Below, piece by piece: positions 50,095 to 57,480 of a stretch of DNA of 64,000 bases. Source of the stretch: a virus; the IMG/VR virus record IMGVR_UViG_3300025674_000021, positions 37,707 to 101,706 of that record; one strand, 5' to 3'. Position 1 is the first letter of the stretch. Each line of letters starts with the position of its first letter. The notes under the pieces are model-generated. The model was not told where the DNA came from. It searched no databases and worked only from the letters and a program-made list of their open reading frames with translations. The position numbers and the translations under genes were made by a program.

Positions 50095-51327
50095 ATGTCG
50101 TACCTTAGTTTTGATGAGATTTCTGATAGATATAATCAACTAGCACAAGTAGATCTTACAGAAGAAGATCTTGCTATTGCTGAAGGAATTTATTTAAATA
50201 TTGTCAACACTCTGGTAGAAAAGAGTCATACTGCTACCGGTATTCTTAAATTTCTTGAAACTCAAGTTAATGATGAAAATATTCTTGAGTTTTTTACTGA
50301 AGAACCTATTGAAATTTCAGAAGAGTGGGGAGATAACTTAGCAAAATGGGAAAAAGATCTTCTCTTGTTTAATGTTGAGGGACATAAACTTGAATTAATG
50401 GAGAGTGCTCTTAAAGGAATTGCAAAAACTTTACTTAGGTCACTTAAGAGAAGTCCTCTATCAAGTGCTAAGAGAGTAAGGGCAGCGCATAGATCTAGAA
50501 GATTGGGTAAACCACAACCAATGGGAAAGGCATCTTCTGATGCAGCACTTTCGGGTGGAAAAACTGGTGCTTATAGAAGTACTGGTTCTGGAACTAAAAC
50601 ATCTATCAAAAGCACTGCTGACGATAAAGGTGTACCAACTACAGGAACTGCATTGAAACAAACTCCTGGAGCAGCAGCGGCGTCACAGAATAGATCACAA
50701 AGAGCAGATTACAGAGTCAAGAAGAAAGCAGATCAGGCAAGAGTTGCAGCAGATAAAGCAGCAGGTAAGGATCCTTTCAGAATTAAAAAGAGAGATGTTG
50801 CAGCAGTTGGAGCAGGTGTAGCACTTGCTGCTGCTGGTGCTAATTCCCTTAAAAATAAAGGAAGTTCTTCAAGCACAACTCCATCCCCATCCCCATCCCC
50901 ATCTTCTAAAGAACCACCTAAACCTACTGCTCCTAAGGGTCCTAGTCAGGAAGATATTGAGAAGGAAAAGAGAGATGAAAGATTCAAAAAAGTACGTGCG
51001 TACTGTTATCAGAATCCTAGAAAATGTAGATCCATGGCTGACGGGGATTATGATAAAGAATCTATGAGAAAAGAACTGAACTTTGATAAACCTAAAAAAT
51101 CCACCACCAAAGAGTGGATGGAAAACTATCCAGAACTCGCTCAAACCATTAACGAACAAAAAGAGGTAACCGAAATGAACAATCAAACTCATGACGCTTA
51201 TGATATTATCTTAGATTACTTACTTGAGAATGGTCATGCAGAGACCATGGACGAAGCAAATTATGTAATGCTCGAAATGGATGAAGAACATCTTCAAAAG
51301 ATTGTTCAACTTTCATCAGAGTCCTGA
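50095..51327 (+). CDS. Low-complexity virion-type protein with shared C-terminal motif (family A, copy 3)
   Basis: 410 residues. Acidic helical N-terminus (SFDEISDRYNQLAQVDLTEE), basic middle, small-residue helix (AVGAGVALAAAGANSL) near residue 240, a PSPSPS linker. The C-terminal DYLLENGHAETMDEANYVML motif is homologous to copies 1 and 2. Late promoter upstream. Probably the same class of head or ejection protein. Confidence 0.78.
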   Translation: MSYLSFDEISDRYNQLAQVDLTEEDLAIAEGIYLNIVNTLVEKSHTATGILKFLETQVNDENILEFFTEEPIEISEEWGDNLAKWEKDLLLFNVEGHKLELMESALKGIAKTLLRSLKRSPLSSAKRVRAAHRSRRLGKPQPMGKASSDAALSGGKTGAYRSTGSGTKTSIKSTADDKGVPTTGTALKQTPGAAAASQNRSQRADYRVKKKADQARVAADKAAGKDPFRIKKRDVAAVGAGVALAAAGANSLKNKGSSSSTTPSPSPSPSSKEPPKPTAPKGPSQEDIEKEKRDERFKKVRAYCYQNPRKCRSMADGDYDKESMRKELNFDKPKKSTTKEWMENYPELAQTINEQKEVTEMNNQTHDAYDIILDYLLENGHAETMDEANYVMLEMDEEHLQKIVQLSSES

Positions 51328-51353
51328 ATATAGCACAACTAACAATTAATTAC

Positions 51354-51390
51354 AAGGGGTCTTGACAGACCTCTTTTTTTTCTCTAGAAT
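51354..51390 (+). promoter_or_regulatory. Composite terminator/promoter with perfect -35 hexamer as hairpin loop
   Basis: Eight-pair stem 51354-51361 / 51368-51375 with loop TTGACA, then a T-run. The loop is a perfect sigma70 -35 box; after a 17-base spacer TAGAAT follows at 51385-51390. The architecture is the same as at 27407. The next gene starts at 51427. Confidence 0.8.
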
Positions 51391-51426
51391 AGGTTTGTTC
51401 CAGTTAAAGACAAGATATAGCTAGCT

Positions 51427-51609
51427 ATGACACAGGAATGGAAGGAAGAGTTTATTGATATAAAAGGTAAACTACTAACAAAAGAACAAGTAAAGTTATT
51501 AGAGAAAGGACCACATAACCTTTCTAGTAGTTGGATGCTTGCTGCTATGTATCATGAATGGAAAAGAATTAAAGGTATAAAAGAAAATAAGAAGAATAAG
51601 AATAAATAA
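51427..51609 (+). CDS. Small charged hypothetical protein
   Basis: 60 residues, acidic first half and Lys/Asn-rich end (KRIKGIKENKKNKNK). First gene behind the sigma70-type promoter, so probably early or middle. Function unknown. Confidence 0.55.
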   Translation: MTQEWKEEFIDIKGKLLTKEQVKLLEKGPHNLSSSWMLAAMYHEWKRIKGIKENKKNKNK

Positions 51610-51631
51610 GATTTAGTTATACTGAATCTAA

Positions 51632-52087
51632 ATGAGTTATGAAAATCCTTGGATGTACATGGAACGAGTGTTTGATAGCTCTCATGTTGGGGATAACTTT
51701 GGTTTTGTTTATAAAATTACCAATCTCCTCAACGGTAGATCATACATTGGAAGAAAGTATTTTTGGTCGTTCCGAACTCCTCCAGGAAAGAAACGCAAGG
51801 TCAAGCAGGAGAGTGATTGGAAGCGGTATTACGGATCATGTCCAGAACTGAAAGAAGATATTAAAGAATCGGGAAACAAGACATTTTTTAAAAGAGAGAT
51901 ATTAAGCCTACATACTACAAAGGGATTCTGTAATTATGAGGAGACGAGGCAGTTGTTCTTAAACAATGTCTTATCTGAGTCACTTGACAGCGGCATCCCT
52001 GCATACTATAATTCAAACATTCTAGGGCGCTACATGCGTAAGGACTATGAGAAAGGACCTGATGGAGACGCTTCAACTAACACATGA
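51632..52087 (+). CDS. GIY-YIG nuclease
   Basis: 151 residues. The GIY-YIG core appears as GFVYKITNLLNGRSYIGRKY near residues 24-43, followed by Arg/Lys and a KRYYGSCPELKEDIKESG helix, and catalytic-type Glu in NYEETRQLF. Similar T4-type proteins have a WMY-type N-terminus, as here. It may be a freestanding homing or host-DNA nuclease. Overlaps the next gene by 41 bases. Confidence 0.85.
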   Translation: MSYENPWMYMERVFDSSHVGDNFGFVYKITNLLNGRSYIGRKYFWSFRTPPGKKRKVKQESDWKRYYGSCPELKEDIKESGNKTFFKREILSLHTTKGFCNYEETRQLFLNNVLSESLDSGIPAYYNSNILGRYMRKDYEKGPDGDASTNT

Positions 52088-52253
52088 ATGGGCAGTTGAT
52101 CGACTACATCGCCTTTGTGAGTATGATCTTGATAAAGATCTGGTAGAATCCCTAGAAGATGCCTATTCTATCAAGTGCGAATTTGCTGAATGGCTTGATC
52201 CAGATGCTGGAGAGTGTGAAATCTATTCTTTACCGCAGTTCACTGATGATTAA
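52047..52253 (+). CDS. Small acidic hypothetical protein
   Basis: 68 residues, helical (HEWAVDRLHRLCEYDLDKDL) with an acidic end. Overlaps both neighbours; an alternative start is the ATG at 52062. Function unknown. Confidence 0.5.
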   Translation: MRKDLMETLQLTHEWAVDRLHRLCEYDLDKDLVESLEDAYSIKCEFAEWLDPDAGECEIYSLPQFTDD

Positions 52254-52839
52254 AACTCTGATGATGGTTCCTCTGTTGATCTCGATTCCGGGATCAACAT
52301 TTTTTGGAACTTACAATAAAATGGAATCAATAATGGAATCAATAGAAGTTCCCATTCCAGTGATAGAGTTCAAGGAACCTACATGGAAACTTCCTGACGG
52401 AACTTTTGCAGAACAGTATGTCCTTGAACAACTACAAGAAAAAACAAAGATTACTGATCGTAATGCTTTGGCAACGATTCTGGGAAACATTAAGTCAGAA
52501 TCTAACTTCCATGCCAATATTTGTGAGGGAGGTGCTAGAATTCCTTACGATAGTTGCCATAGCGGTGGTTACGGACTTATTCAGTGGACCTCTGAGGGTC
52601 GTTATATGGGGTTAGGAAAGTTTGCCTCTAAATATGGTTGCGACCCGTCAACGCTCCAGTGTCAAACACGGTACATGATTAATGAGAACATCTTTCAAAA
52701 TGTATTGAAAGAGTTTGAAGGTAGTGGGAGAACTGTTTCTCAGTATATGGTTCCAGCTTATTATTGGTTAGGTTGGGGAATCAAGGGATACAGAGAACAG
52801 TATGCATATGAATACGTTAAAAAATTGGTACTATCATGA
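52246..52839 (+). CDS. Phage tail lysozyme-type endolysin with N-terminal signal-like helix
   Basis: 197 residues from ATG 52246, which overlaps the previous stop. The hydrophobic start (IKTLMMVPLLISIPGSTFFG) resembles a signal or signal-anchor. The catalytic domain shows NALATILGNIKSESNF (Glu candidate), SGGYGLIQWTSEGR and later YYWLGWGIKGY. This is the lysozyme-like fold of phage tail lysozymes that cleaves peptidoglycan. Followed by an HEXXH protein, it forms a likely lysis or wall-degradation group. Confidence 0.82.
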   Translation: MIKTLMMVPLLISIPGSTFFGTYNKMESIMESIEVPIPVIEFKEPTWKLPDGTFAEQYVLEQLQEKTKITDRNALATILGNIKSESNFHANICEGGARIPYDSCHSGGYGLIQWTSEGRYMGLGKFASKYGCDPSTLQCQTRYMINENIFQNVLKEFEGSGRTVSQYMVPAYYWLGWGIKGYREQYAYEYVKKLVLS

Positions 52840-53525
52840 ACTTGTACATTAAATCATTCCTTCTCGGATTCTTTAGTTGGGCAATCGTTTCTTCGGTAAT
52901 GGAAGCGAAGTCAGATCAAGGTAAGATAACCAAAGGTTATTTTACTATGGACGCCATGGGTTGCATGTTACTTAGAGAGTGTACCGATGGAGTCGATAAA
53001 GTCGAAAGTATCGCAACTATTGCTGATGAGTATCCCGATAGTGATTATACTTACGTTGCTGACGAGTTCAACACAATGCTTGTTGCTCTTGAGCAAGTCG
53101 GAGTTGGGGTGTTTATAGCGGATGCCAAATACTTTCCCGTTGGACACAGAGGTGTTTACCACACTGTTTCTAATAACTTCTTCCTTAGTCGCACTCATAT
53201 GGGTAAGCCACATGTACTCATGAGTGTTATGCGTCACGAAGGATGGCACGCTGCACAAGATTGTATGGCAGGAACTATCGATAATAGTTTGATTGCTATC
53301 ATCAAACCTGAAGATGAAGTTCCTATCATTTGGCGTGTAATGGCAGAAAGAACTTATGATAAAGCATCAGTTCCTTGGGAAGCAGAAGCAACCTGGGCAG
53401 GAAAAACTGAAGGAATGACTATGAAAGCACTTCAGGCATGTGCTGCCGGAGAGATGTGGAAAGTGTATAAACCGACACCATTAACGGAGAAATATCTAAA
53501 AGAAGAAGGTTTTATGCCTAAATAG
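52836..53525 (+). CDS. Exported putative metallopeptidase (HEGWH)
   Basis: 229 residues. N-terminal hydrophobic segment (SFLLGFFSWAIVSSVMEAKS) suggests export. VMRHEGWHAAQDCMAG near residue 138 is an HEXXH zinc motif, with WEAEATWAG as possible third ligand. It overlaps the lysozyme-like gene by four bases. A periplasmic protease or cell-wall peptidase aiding lysis is plausible; the family is not recognised. Confidence 0.65.
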   Translation: MNLYIKSFLLGFFSWAIVSSVMEAKSDQGKITKGYFTMDAMGCMLLRECTDGVDKVESIATIADEYPDSDYTYVADEFNTMLVALEQVGVGVFIADAKYFPVGHRGVYHTVSNNFFLSRTHMGKPHVLMSVMRHEGWHAAQDCMAGTIDNSLIAIIKPEDEVPIIWRVMAERTYDKASVPWEAEATWAGKTEGMTMKALQACAAGEMWKVYKPTPLTEKYLKEEGFMPK

Positions 53526-53633
53526 ATAATATCCGATTTAATTTCGGTCGCCAGCCAAGAAAAATTCTGTGATCATCATTACAAATTGACCTCTTTGCAA
53601 AAAGATTTTTCGTTGGATACTTAAACAAATCGT

Positions 53634-53840
53634 ATGTCACCTTTAACTAGAGATGTTCTCGTCAAGAGCATCGTTTCCTTTGAAATGGCTAATGCTCAAG
53701 TTGATTATGAAAAAATTGATTATTCAAAATACTTGAAGAGCACTTACCATAAATGGGAGCATGAATCAAGTGTAACCCTCTGTCAGAAATACAATCAAAT
53801 ACACTCAACAGCAATAGATGTTGACTGTTTGAATCCATAA
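53634..53840 (+). CDS. Hypothetical protein, 68 aa
   Basis: MSPLTRDVLVKSIVSFEMAN followed by a Tyr/Lys-rich segment. A CTAAATA motif at 53518-53524 is 110 bases upstream; nothing else clear lies in the gap. Unknown function. Confidence 0.5.
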   Translation: MSPLTRDVLVKSIVSFEMANAQVDYEKIDYSKYLKSTYHKWEHESSVTLCQKYNQIHSTAIDVDCLNP

Positions 53841-53843
53841 ATA
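53836..53843 (+). promoter_or_regulatory. Late-type motif CATAAATA
   Basis: Overlaps the preceding stop codon, 21 bases before the next start. Confidence 0.5.
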
Positions 53844-53864
53844 CTTCTGCCTTACTCCCTACAA

Positions 53865-54197
53865 ATGCCTGATACAAAACCAGCATCTGTAGAAGAAAAG
53901 CATGATGACCATGACGATGGTCCTGATCGGAGTGAAATCCTTGGTAATCTAGTGAAAGTTGCAGTTTTAATATGGTCTGCTTCTCTTCTAACTTTTAGTT
54001 ACGTTCGTTTACCTAATGGGCAAAAAATCTTGGATTTCGATCCAACTTTTATAGCCTCTGTGTTTTCTGGATCTTTAGCTGCATTCGGACTTTCTCCTGC
54101 TAAGTCAGGTGCAAATGGTAATGGTAATGGTAAAAAAGCTCTCCTAGCAAAGAGAGACGAACAACCACCAGTAGTATCTGCAGTCGAACCAAAGTAA
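53865..54197 (+). CDS. Two-helix membrane protein, holin-like candidate
   Basis: 110 residues. A charged N-terminus (HDDHDDGPDRSE) precedes two hydrophobic helices (LVKVAVLIWSASLLTFSYV and FIASVFSGSLAAFGLSP) and a Gly/Asn, Lys-containing tail. Size, topology and late motif suit a holin beside the lysozyme-like gene, but no family match is claimed. Confidence 0.5.
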   Translation: MPDTKPASVEEKHDDHDDGPDRSEILGNLVKVAVLIWSASLLTFSYVRLPNGQKILDFDPTFIASVFSGSLAAFGLSPAKSGANGNGNGKKALLAKRDEQPPVVSAVEPK

Positions 54198-54210
54198 TAG
54201 GTAAAGACCC

Positions 54211-54813
54211 ATGAGATTCGTAAAGAAAAATCTGGAAGAAGTAGATCATGTAGTAGATACAAAACCGAATAAGTCACCTTTTAAGTGGGCGCTACTGACA
54301 GTGGGAACACTGTTCGGTGTCGCTCACATTGGTGTTTTAGGGCACCTGATGGATCGGACACAACTCCCTAAAATAGATTTACCTTTGAATGACTACAGTT
54401 CTTATGTCATTCGTGCAGGAAAAGAAGGATATACAATAGAATATAAAGCAAATGACCCTAAGGTCATGAGACACAGTAGAGAGATTAGAAAGAAGAATGG
54501 ATTCTTTGGTGCCGGTGGAGAATCACAGATAGACACTTACGAAGAGTACACCATGGACGGGGGAAGACATCTCCAGGGTGGTGACGTGGGAAAGTTAAGT
54601 GCAGACCAATTAGAGTGCATCAAGGCGGCAGGTGGCGGAGAGTCATCAGGAAAGATGGTCGGTGCTAGTGTTGGTGCTGGTTTAGGTGGTGTAGTTGCCA
54701 ATATTCCATATGTCGGATGGGTATTGTCTGGTTGGTTGATGATGCTTGGACAAGATAAGGGTGGAGAAGTTGGTGCAGAACTTGCGACTGCAATGATTGC
54801 TGAGTGTGAATAG
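54211..54813 (+). CDS. Membrane protein with glycine-zipper C-terminus
   Basis: 200 residues. One N-terminal helix (WALLTVGTLFGVAHIGVLGH), a soluble middle, and a C-terminal Gly-zipper (VGASVGAGLGGVVANIPYVG) that could form an oligomeric membrane channel. Late context continued from 53836. Unknown function; a lysis-linked or envelope role is possible. Confidence 0.6.
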   Translation: MRFVKKNLEEVDHVVDTKPNKSPFKWALLTVGTLFGVAHIGVLGHLMDRTQLPKIDLPLNDYSSYVIRAGKEGYTIEYKANDPKVMRHSREIRKKNGFFGAGGESQIDTYEEYTMDGGRHLQGGDVGKLSADQLECIKAAGGGESSGKMVGASVGAGLGGVVANIPYVGWVLSGWLMMLGQDKGGEVGAELATAMIAECE

Positions 54814-54860
54814 GGATAGCAACCCCTTAAAAAGTTCTGTTTAACCTAACGGAGAAACAG

Positions 54861-55040
54861 ATGGCAAACTCACCAACCGATAAGAGTGAAGGATTTATTA
54901 AATCTGGAATGACTTTAATCACTCAAGTATCTTCTGATAAATACTTAAAAAAACATTCTGAGTCAGTTCAGGAACCTCATCCCGAATCTGTACATTATGA
55001 TCATGAGGAGAGTATCGATAATGGCATGGGTCAAGGTTAA
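54861..55040 (+). CDS. Small hypothetical protein, 59 aa
   Basis: MANSPTDKSEGFIKSGMTLI..., with His/Glu-rich C-terminus (EPHPESVHYDHEESID). ACGGAGAA ribosome site 8 bases upstream. The gap 55041-55115 before ptoX contains only weak promoter-like sequences. Confidence 0.55.
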   Translation: MANSPTDKSEGFIKSGMTLITQVSSDKYLKKHSESVQEPHPESVHYDHEESIDNGMGQG

Positions 55041-55115
55041 TATTAGTAATTCAAGACAATTGTTTGTAACACTATAAGAACTGTAACTACATAATACAGA
55101 TGATCTATTTAAAAA

Positions 55116-55709
55116 GTGAAACGATTAAATACTTTTCTTTTAGAGATCACTATTACAATCATTGACTACCTTTACAGGGGTAGATTTTTTCAAAGATTCT
55201 GGGTGCTTGAGGAGATTGCTCGGGCACCCTATTTTGCGTTTTTAAGTGTGCTTCATTTACGTGAGTCCTTAGGATTGCGCGGACAATGGCACATTTACTT
55301 GATGAAGGAACACTTCGAACAGAGCGTAAATGAAACAGAGCATTTGGAATATATGGAAAGTAGGGGTGGTAATCGTTATTGGATTGATCGCTTTGTCGCC
55401 AGACACCTTGTACTTGTCTACTATTGGATCAACGTGGTTTATTATTGGTTGGCTCCTCGCGCTGCATACCATTTGTCATATGAAATAGAAATGCACGCTG
55501 CCGAGACATATGCCCATTATCTTCAATATGAAGATTGGAATGATAAAGACATTTGGCGTATAATGAATGATGAGATTCAGCATTTTCAAGAACTTGCTGA
55601 AGCGATGAGGATCTTAGATCCCGATCATTTGACTGTAAGAGAAAAAGATCGTAAACCATTTCCACCAGACATCAGCGATTTGGTGGGAGTTGAGGAGGTT
55701 AAATCATGA
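55116..55709 (+). CDS. ptoX: Plastoquinol terminal oxidase (alternative oxidase family)
   Basis: 197 residues. Di-iron ligand motifs of AOX/PTOX: LEEIARAPYF, NETEHLEYM, EIEMHAAETYAHY and DEIQHFQELAE. The enzyme oxidises plastoquinol with O2 in thylakoid membranes, relieving electron pressure while photosystems keep running. It is a known cyanophage metabolic gene. Hydrophobic stretches (LVLVYYWINVVYYWL) fit a monotopic membrane protein. It is followed by several tiny membrane proteins. Confidence 0.95.
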   Translation: MKRLNTFLLEITITIIDYLYRGRFFQRFWVLEEIARAPYFAFLSVLHLRESLGLRGQWHIYLMKEHFEQSVNETEHLEYMESRGGNRYWIDRFVARHLVLVYYWINVVYYWLAPRAAYHLSYEIEMHAAETYAHYLQYEDWNDKDIWRIMNDEIQHFQELAEAMRILDPDHLTVREKDRKPFPPDISDLVGVEEVKS

Positions 55710-55798
55710 TTTTGTTTCCGTTTGCTGTTGCAATGTTGCTTGTTTTTGGTATGGAACTAACATGGCCAGTAAGGTATAGAGGTAAAGGATTCAAATGA
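55706..55798 (+). CDS. 30-residue membrane miniprotein
   Basis: ATG overlaps the ptoX TGA and follows GAGGAGG. One helix (ILFPFAVAMLLVFGMELTW) and a basic tail (RYRGKGFK). It overlaps the next gene by four bases. The strong ribosome site and coupling support translation. Confidence 0.6.
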   Translation: MILFPFAVAMLLVFGMELTWPVRYRGKGFK

Positions 55799-55983
55799 CC
55801 AATCCCGTATCAAAAGAAGAAGTGGAGGTAATGATTGCAGATGCAATACGTCGTCACAATCGCAATGCTTCGATTATTAGTATGTGTGTTGGTTGGGTTG
55901 TTCTTGCACTTTTTGCTGAGGGTCTGCTTCGACTTATTGGAGTGATACCACCGATATTCCCATGGTTGAATATCACATTATAG
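55795..55983 (+). CDS. Small membrane protein, 62 aa
   Basis: Acidic then basic N-terminus (SKEEVEVMIADAIRRHNRNA) and one or two helices (IISMCVGWVVLALFAEGLLR). In the ptoX operon; function unknown. Confidence 0.6.
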   Translation: MTNPVSKEEVEVMIADAIRRHNRNASIISMCVGWVVLALFAEGLLRLIGVIPPIFPWLNITL

Positions 55984-56162
55984 AGTGGGTCGGAGTAATA
56001 ACCCTATTTCTTTTTGGTATAACTATGTTGTGTCAAGGACACTTCATATACCATCAAAAGCACGGTTATTCTAGGAAGGATCATGAGTCCCAAGAAAGAA
56101 GAGATGAAGTCCGACGACAAGTCGAAGAAATCATCAGAAGAAAGGATAAAAGAGATCAGTAG
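55962..56162 (+). CDS. Small membrane protein, 66 aa
   Basis: One helix (WVGVITLFLFGITMLCQGHF) followed by a highly charged helix (ERRDEVRRQVEEIIRRKDKR). It overlaps both neighbours in different frames. Unknown. Confidence 0.6.
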   Translation: MVEYHIIEWVGVITLFLFGITMLCQGHFIYHQKHGYSRKDHESQERRDEVRRQVEEIIRRKDKRDQ

Positions 56163-56346
56163 GATGATTCATCCACACGATGATGAACCAAATCCTACTG
56201 CACACATGGGGAACTATAATTTTCCTCAGATGCTCTTTGCTTTCTGTATAGGATTTTGTACTATGTTTGTCTTGTTTGTAGACGAACTAAATGATTTTAA
56301 GGGATGTCCACTCCCAGAGTATTTTCGAAAAGAGGTTAAAGGATGA
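56083..56346 (+). CDS. Small membrane protein before gnd
   Basis: 87 residues: charged N-terminal half (SPKKEEMKSDDKSKKSSEER) and one helix (MLFAFCIGFCTMFVLFV). It overlaps gnd by four bases and the preceding gene by 80. Unknown. Confidence 0.55.
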   Translation: MSPKKEEMKSDDKSKKSSEERIKEISRMIHPHDDEPNPTAHMGNYNFPQMLFAFCIGFCTMFVLFVDELNDFKGCPLPEYFRKEVKG

Positions 56347-57362
56347 AAGTAGGAATGATTGGTCTTGGGCGAATGGGAGAGGGTATGTCCCGTCGTCTTA
56401 TTGCAGCAGGACATGAAGTACATGGATTTAGAAACAATGTTAAAAAAGCTGAAGCACAATATGAAGAGGGTTATATCAGTGGATATACCACTTCTATTCA
56501 AAGCCTTGTTCAAGTAGTCAGTGGTAAAGGTCCTGGCGTTTATATGATGGTTGTTCCAGCAGAAACCGTAGAGGATACACTCAATGAGCTACTACAATTT
56601 TGTATGGAAGGCGATATTATTATTGATCATGGCAATTCCAATTTTAAGGACTCTAGACGGAGGGCAGAAAGGTTGTCTAAGATGGGCATCCAATATATTG
56701 ACTGCGGCACTAGTGGTGGTGTTTACGGTCTGGAGCGTGGATATTGTCTTATGGTTGGTGGTGCAGATACTGCAGTATCCGTCTGCAATCCAATCTTTGA
56801 CGCACTCGCACCAGGCATCAGTGGAGCTCCAAGGACCGATGACGGAACTTGGGAGACACCTGCTGAGCGTGGTTGGTTGAGGTGTGGTGGACCTGGTGCA
56901 GGTCATTTCGTGAAAATGGTTCACAACGGAGTCGAATATGGCATCATGCAAGCATACGCCGAAGGATTTAATATCCTGCATGAAGCTAATGCTGGGTCAG
57001 CTTACATTAAAGAGGGTGACGCTGAAGTCGCTCCAATGGATTGTCCAGCAGATTATTGCTATGATATTGATGTTGCTGAAGTGGCTGAGTTATGGCGTCG
57101 TGGTAGCGTGGTTGGTTCTTGGTTACTCGATCTTACCGCTATTGTATTACGCCGCGATAGAGAGCTTAGCAAGTTCGATGGAGGAGTATCAGACAGTGGT
57201 GAAGGTCGTTGGACTGTTCACAGTGCTGTGGATCTCGGTGTTCCAGCCCCTGTTATTACTACTGCTCTCTTCTCAAGATTTGAGTCCAGACGACTGGGAA
57301 GATTTGCAAACAAAGTCCTGAATGGTATGAGAGCAATGTTTGGAGGTCACGATGTTCGGTGA
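56343..57362 (+). CDS. gnd: 6-phosphogluconate dehydrogenase
   Basis: 339 residues. NADP-binding MKVGMIGLGRMGEGMSRRLI at the N-terminus, catalytic DCGTSGGVYGLERG, PGAGHFVKMVHNGVEYGIMQ with the key Lys/His-Asn. The short (~330) form of the enzyme. It makes NADPH and ribulose-5-phosphate. With zwf next to it, it drives the oxidative pentose phosphate route that supplies dNTP synthesis during infection. Confidence 0.95.
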   Translation: MKVGMIGLGRMGEGMSRRLIAAGHEVHGFRNNVKKAEAQYEEGYISGYTTSIQSLVQVVSGKGPGVYMMVVPAETVEDTLNELLQFCMEGDIIIDHGNSNFKDSRRRAERLSKMGIQYIDCGTSGGVYGLERGYCLMVGGADTAVSVCNPIFDALAPGISGAPRTDDGTWETPAERGWLRCGGPGAGHFVKMVHNGVEYGIMQAYAEGFNILHEANAGSAYIKEGDAEVAPMDCPADYCYDIDVAEVAELWRRGSVVGSWLLDLTAIVLRRDRELSKFDGGVSDSGEGRWTVHSAVDLGVPAPVITTALFSRFESRRLGRFANKVLNGMRAMFGGHDVR

Positions 57363-57480
57363 ATTTCTCAAATGGATTGCAATACCGTTTGTACTATCCA
57401 CGATATATTTCGGGGTACGAAAAGGTGAAAATGACTACTACGACTCGGACGACTATGATGGCAACGGAACAGCACATTGA
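57352..57480 (+). CDS. 42-residue membrane protein overlapping gnd end and zwf start
   Basis: MFGEFLKWIAIPFVLSTIYF gives one helix, then an Asp/Tyr-rich tail (NDYYDSDDYDGNGTAH). It overlaps the gnd stop by 11 bases and runs 50 bases into zwf in another frame. The signal-like composition suggests it is real, though only one frame here need be used. Confidence 0.45.
   Translation: MFGEFLKWIAIPFVLSTIYFGVRKGENDYYDSDDYDGNGTAH

Noticed and set aside
53586-53621. TTGACC with GATACT before the 53634 gene
   Set aside because: Spacing of 24 bases is too long for a sigma70 promoter.
55060-55095. Promoter for ptoX
   Set aside because: TTGTAA and CATAAT are 20 bases apart and other combinations are worse; not convincing.
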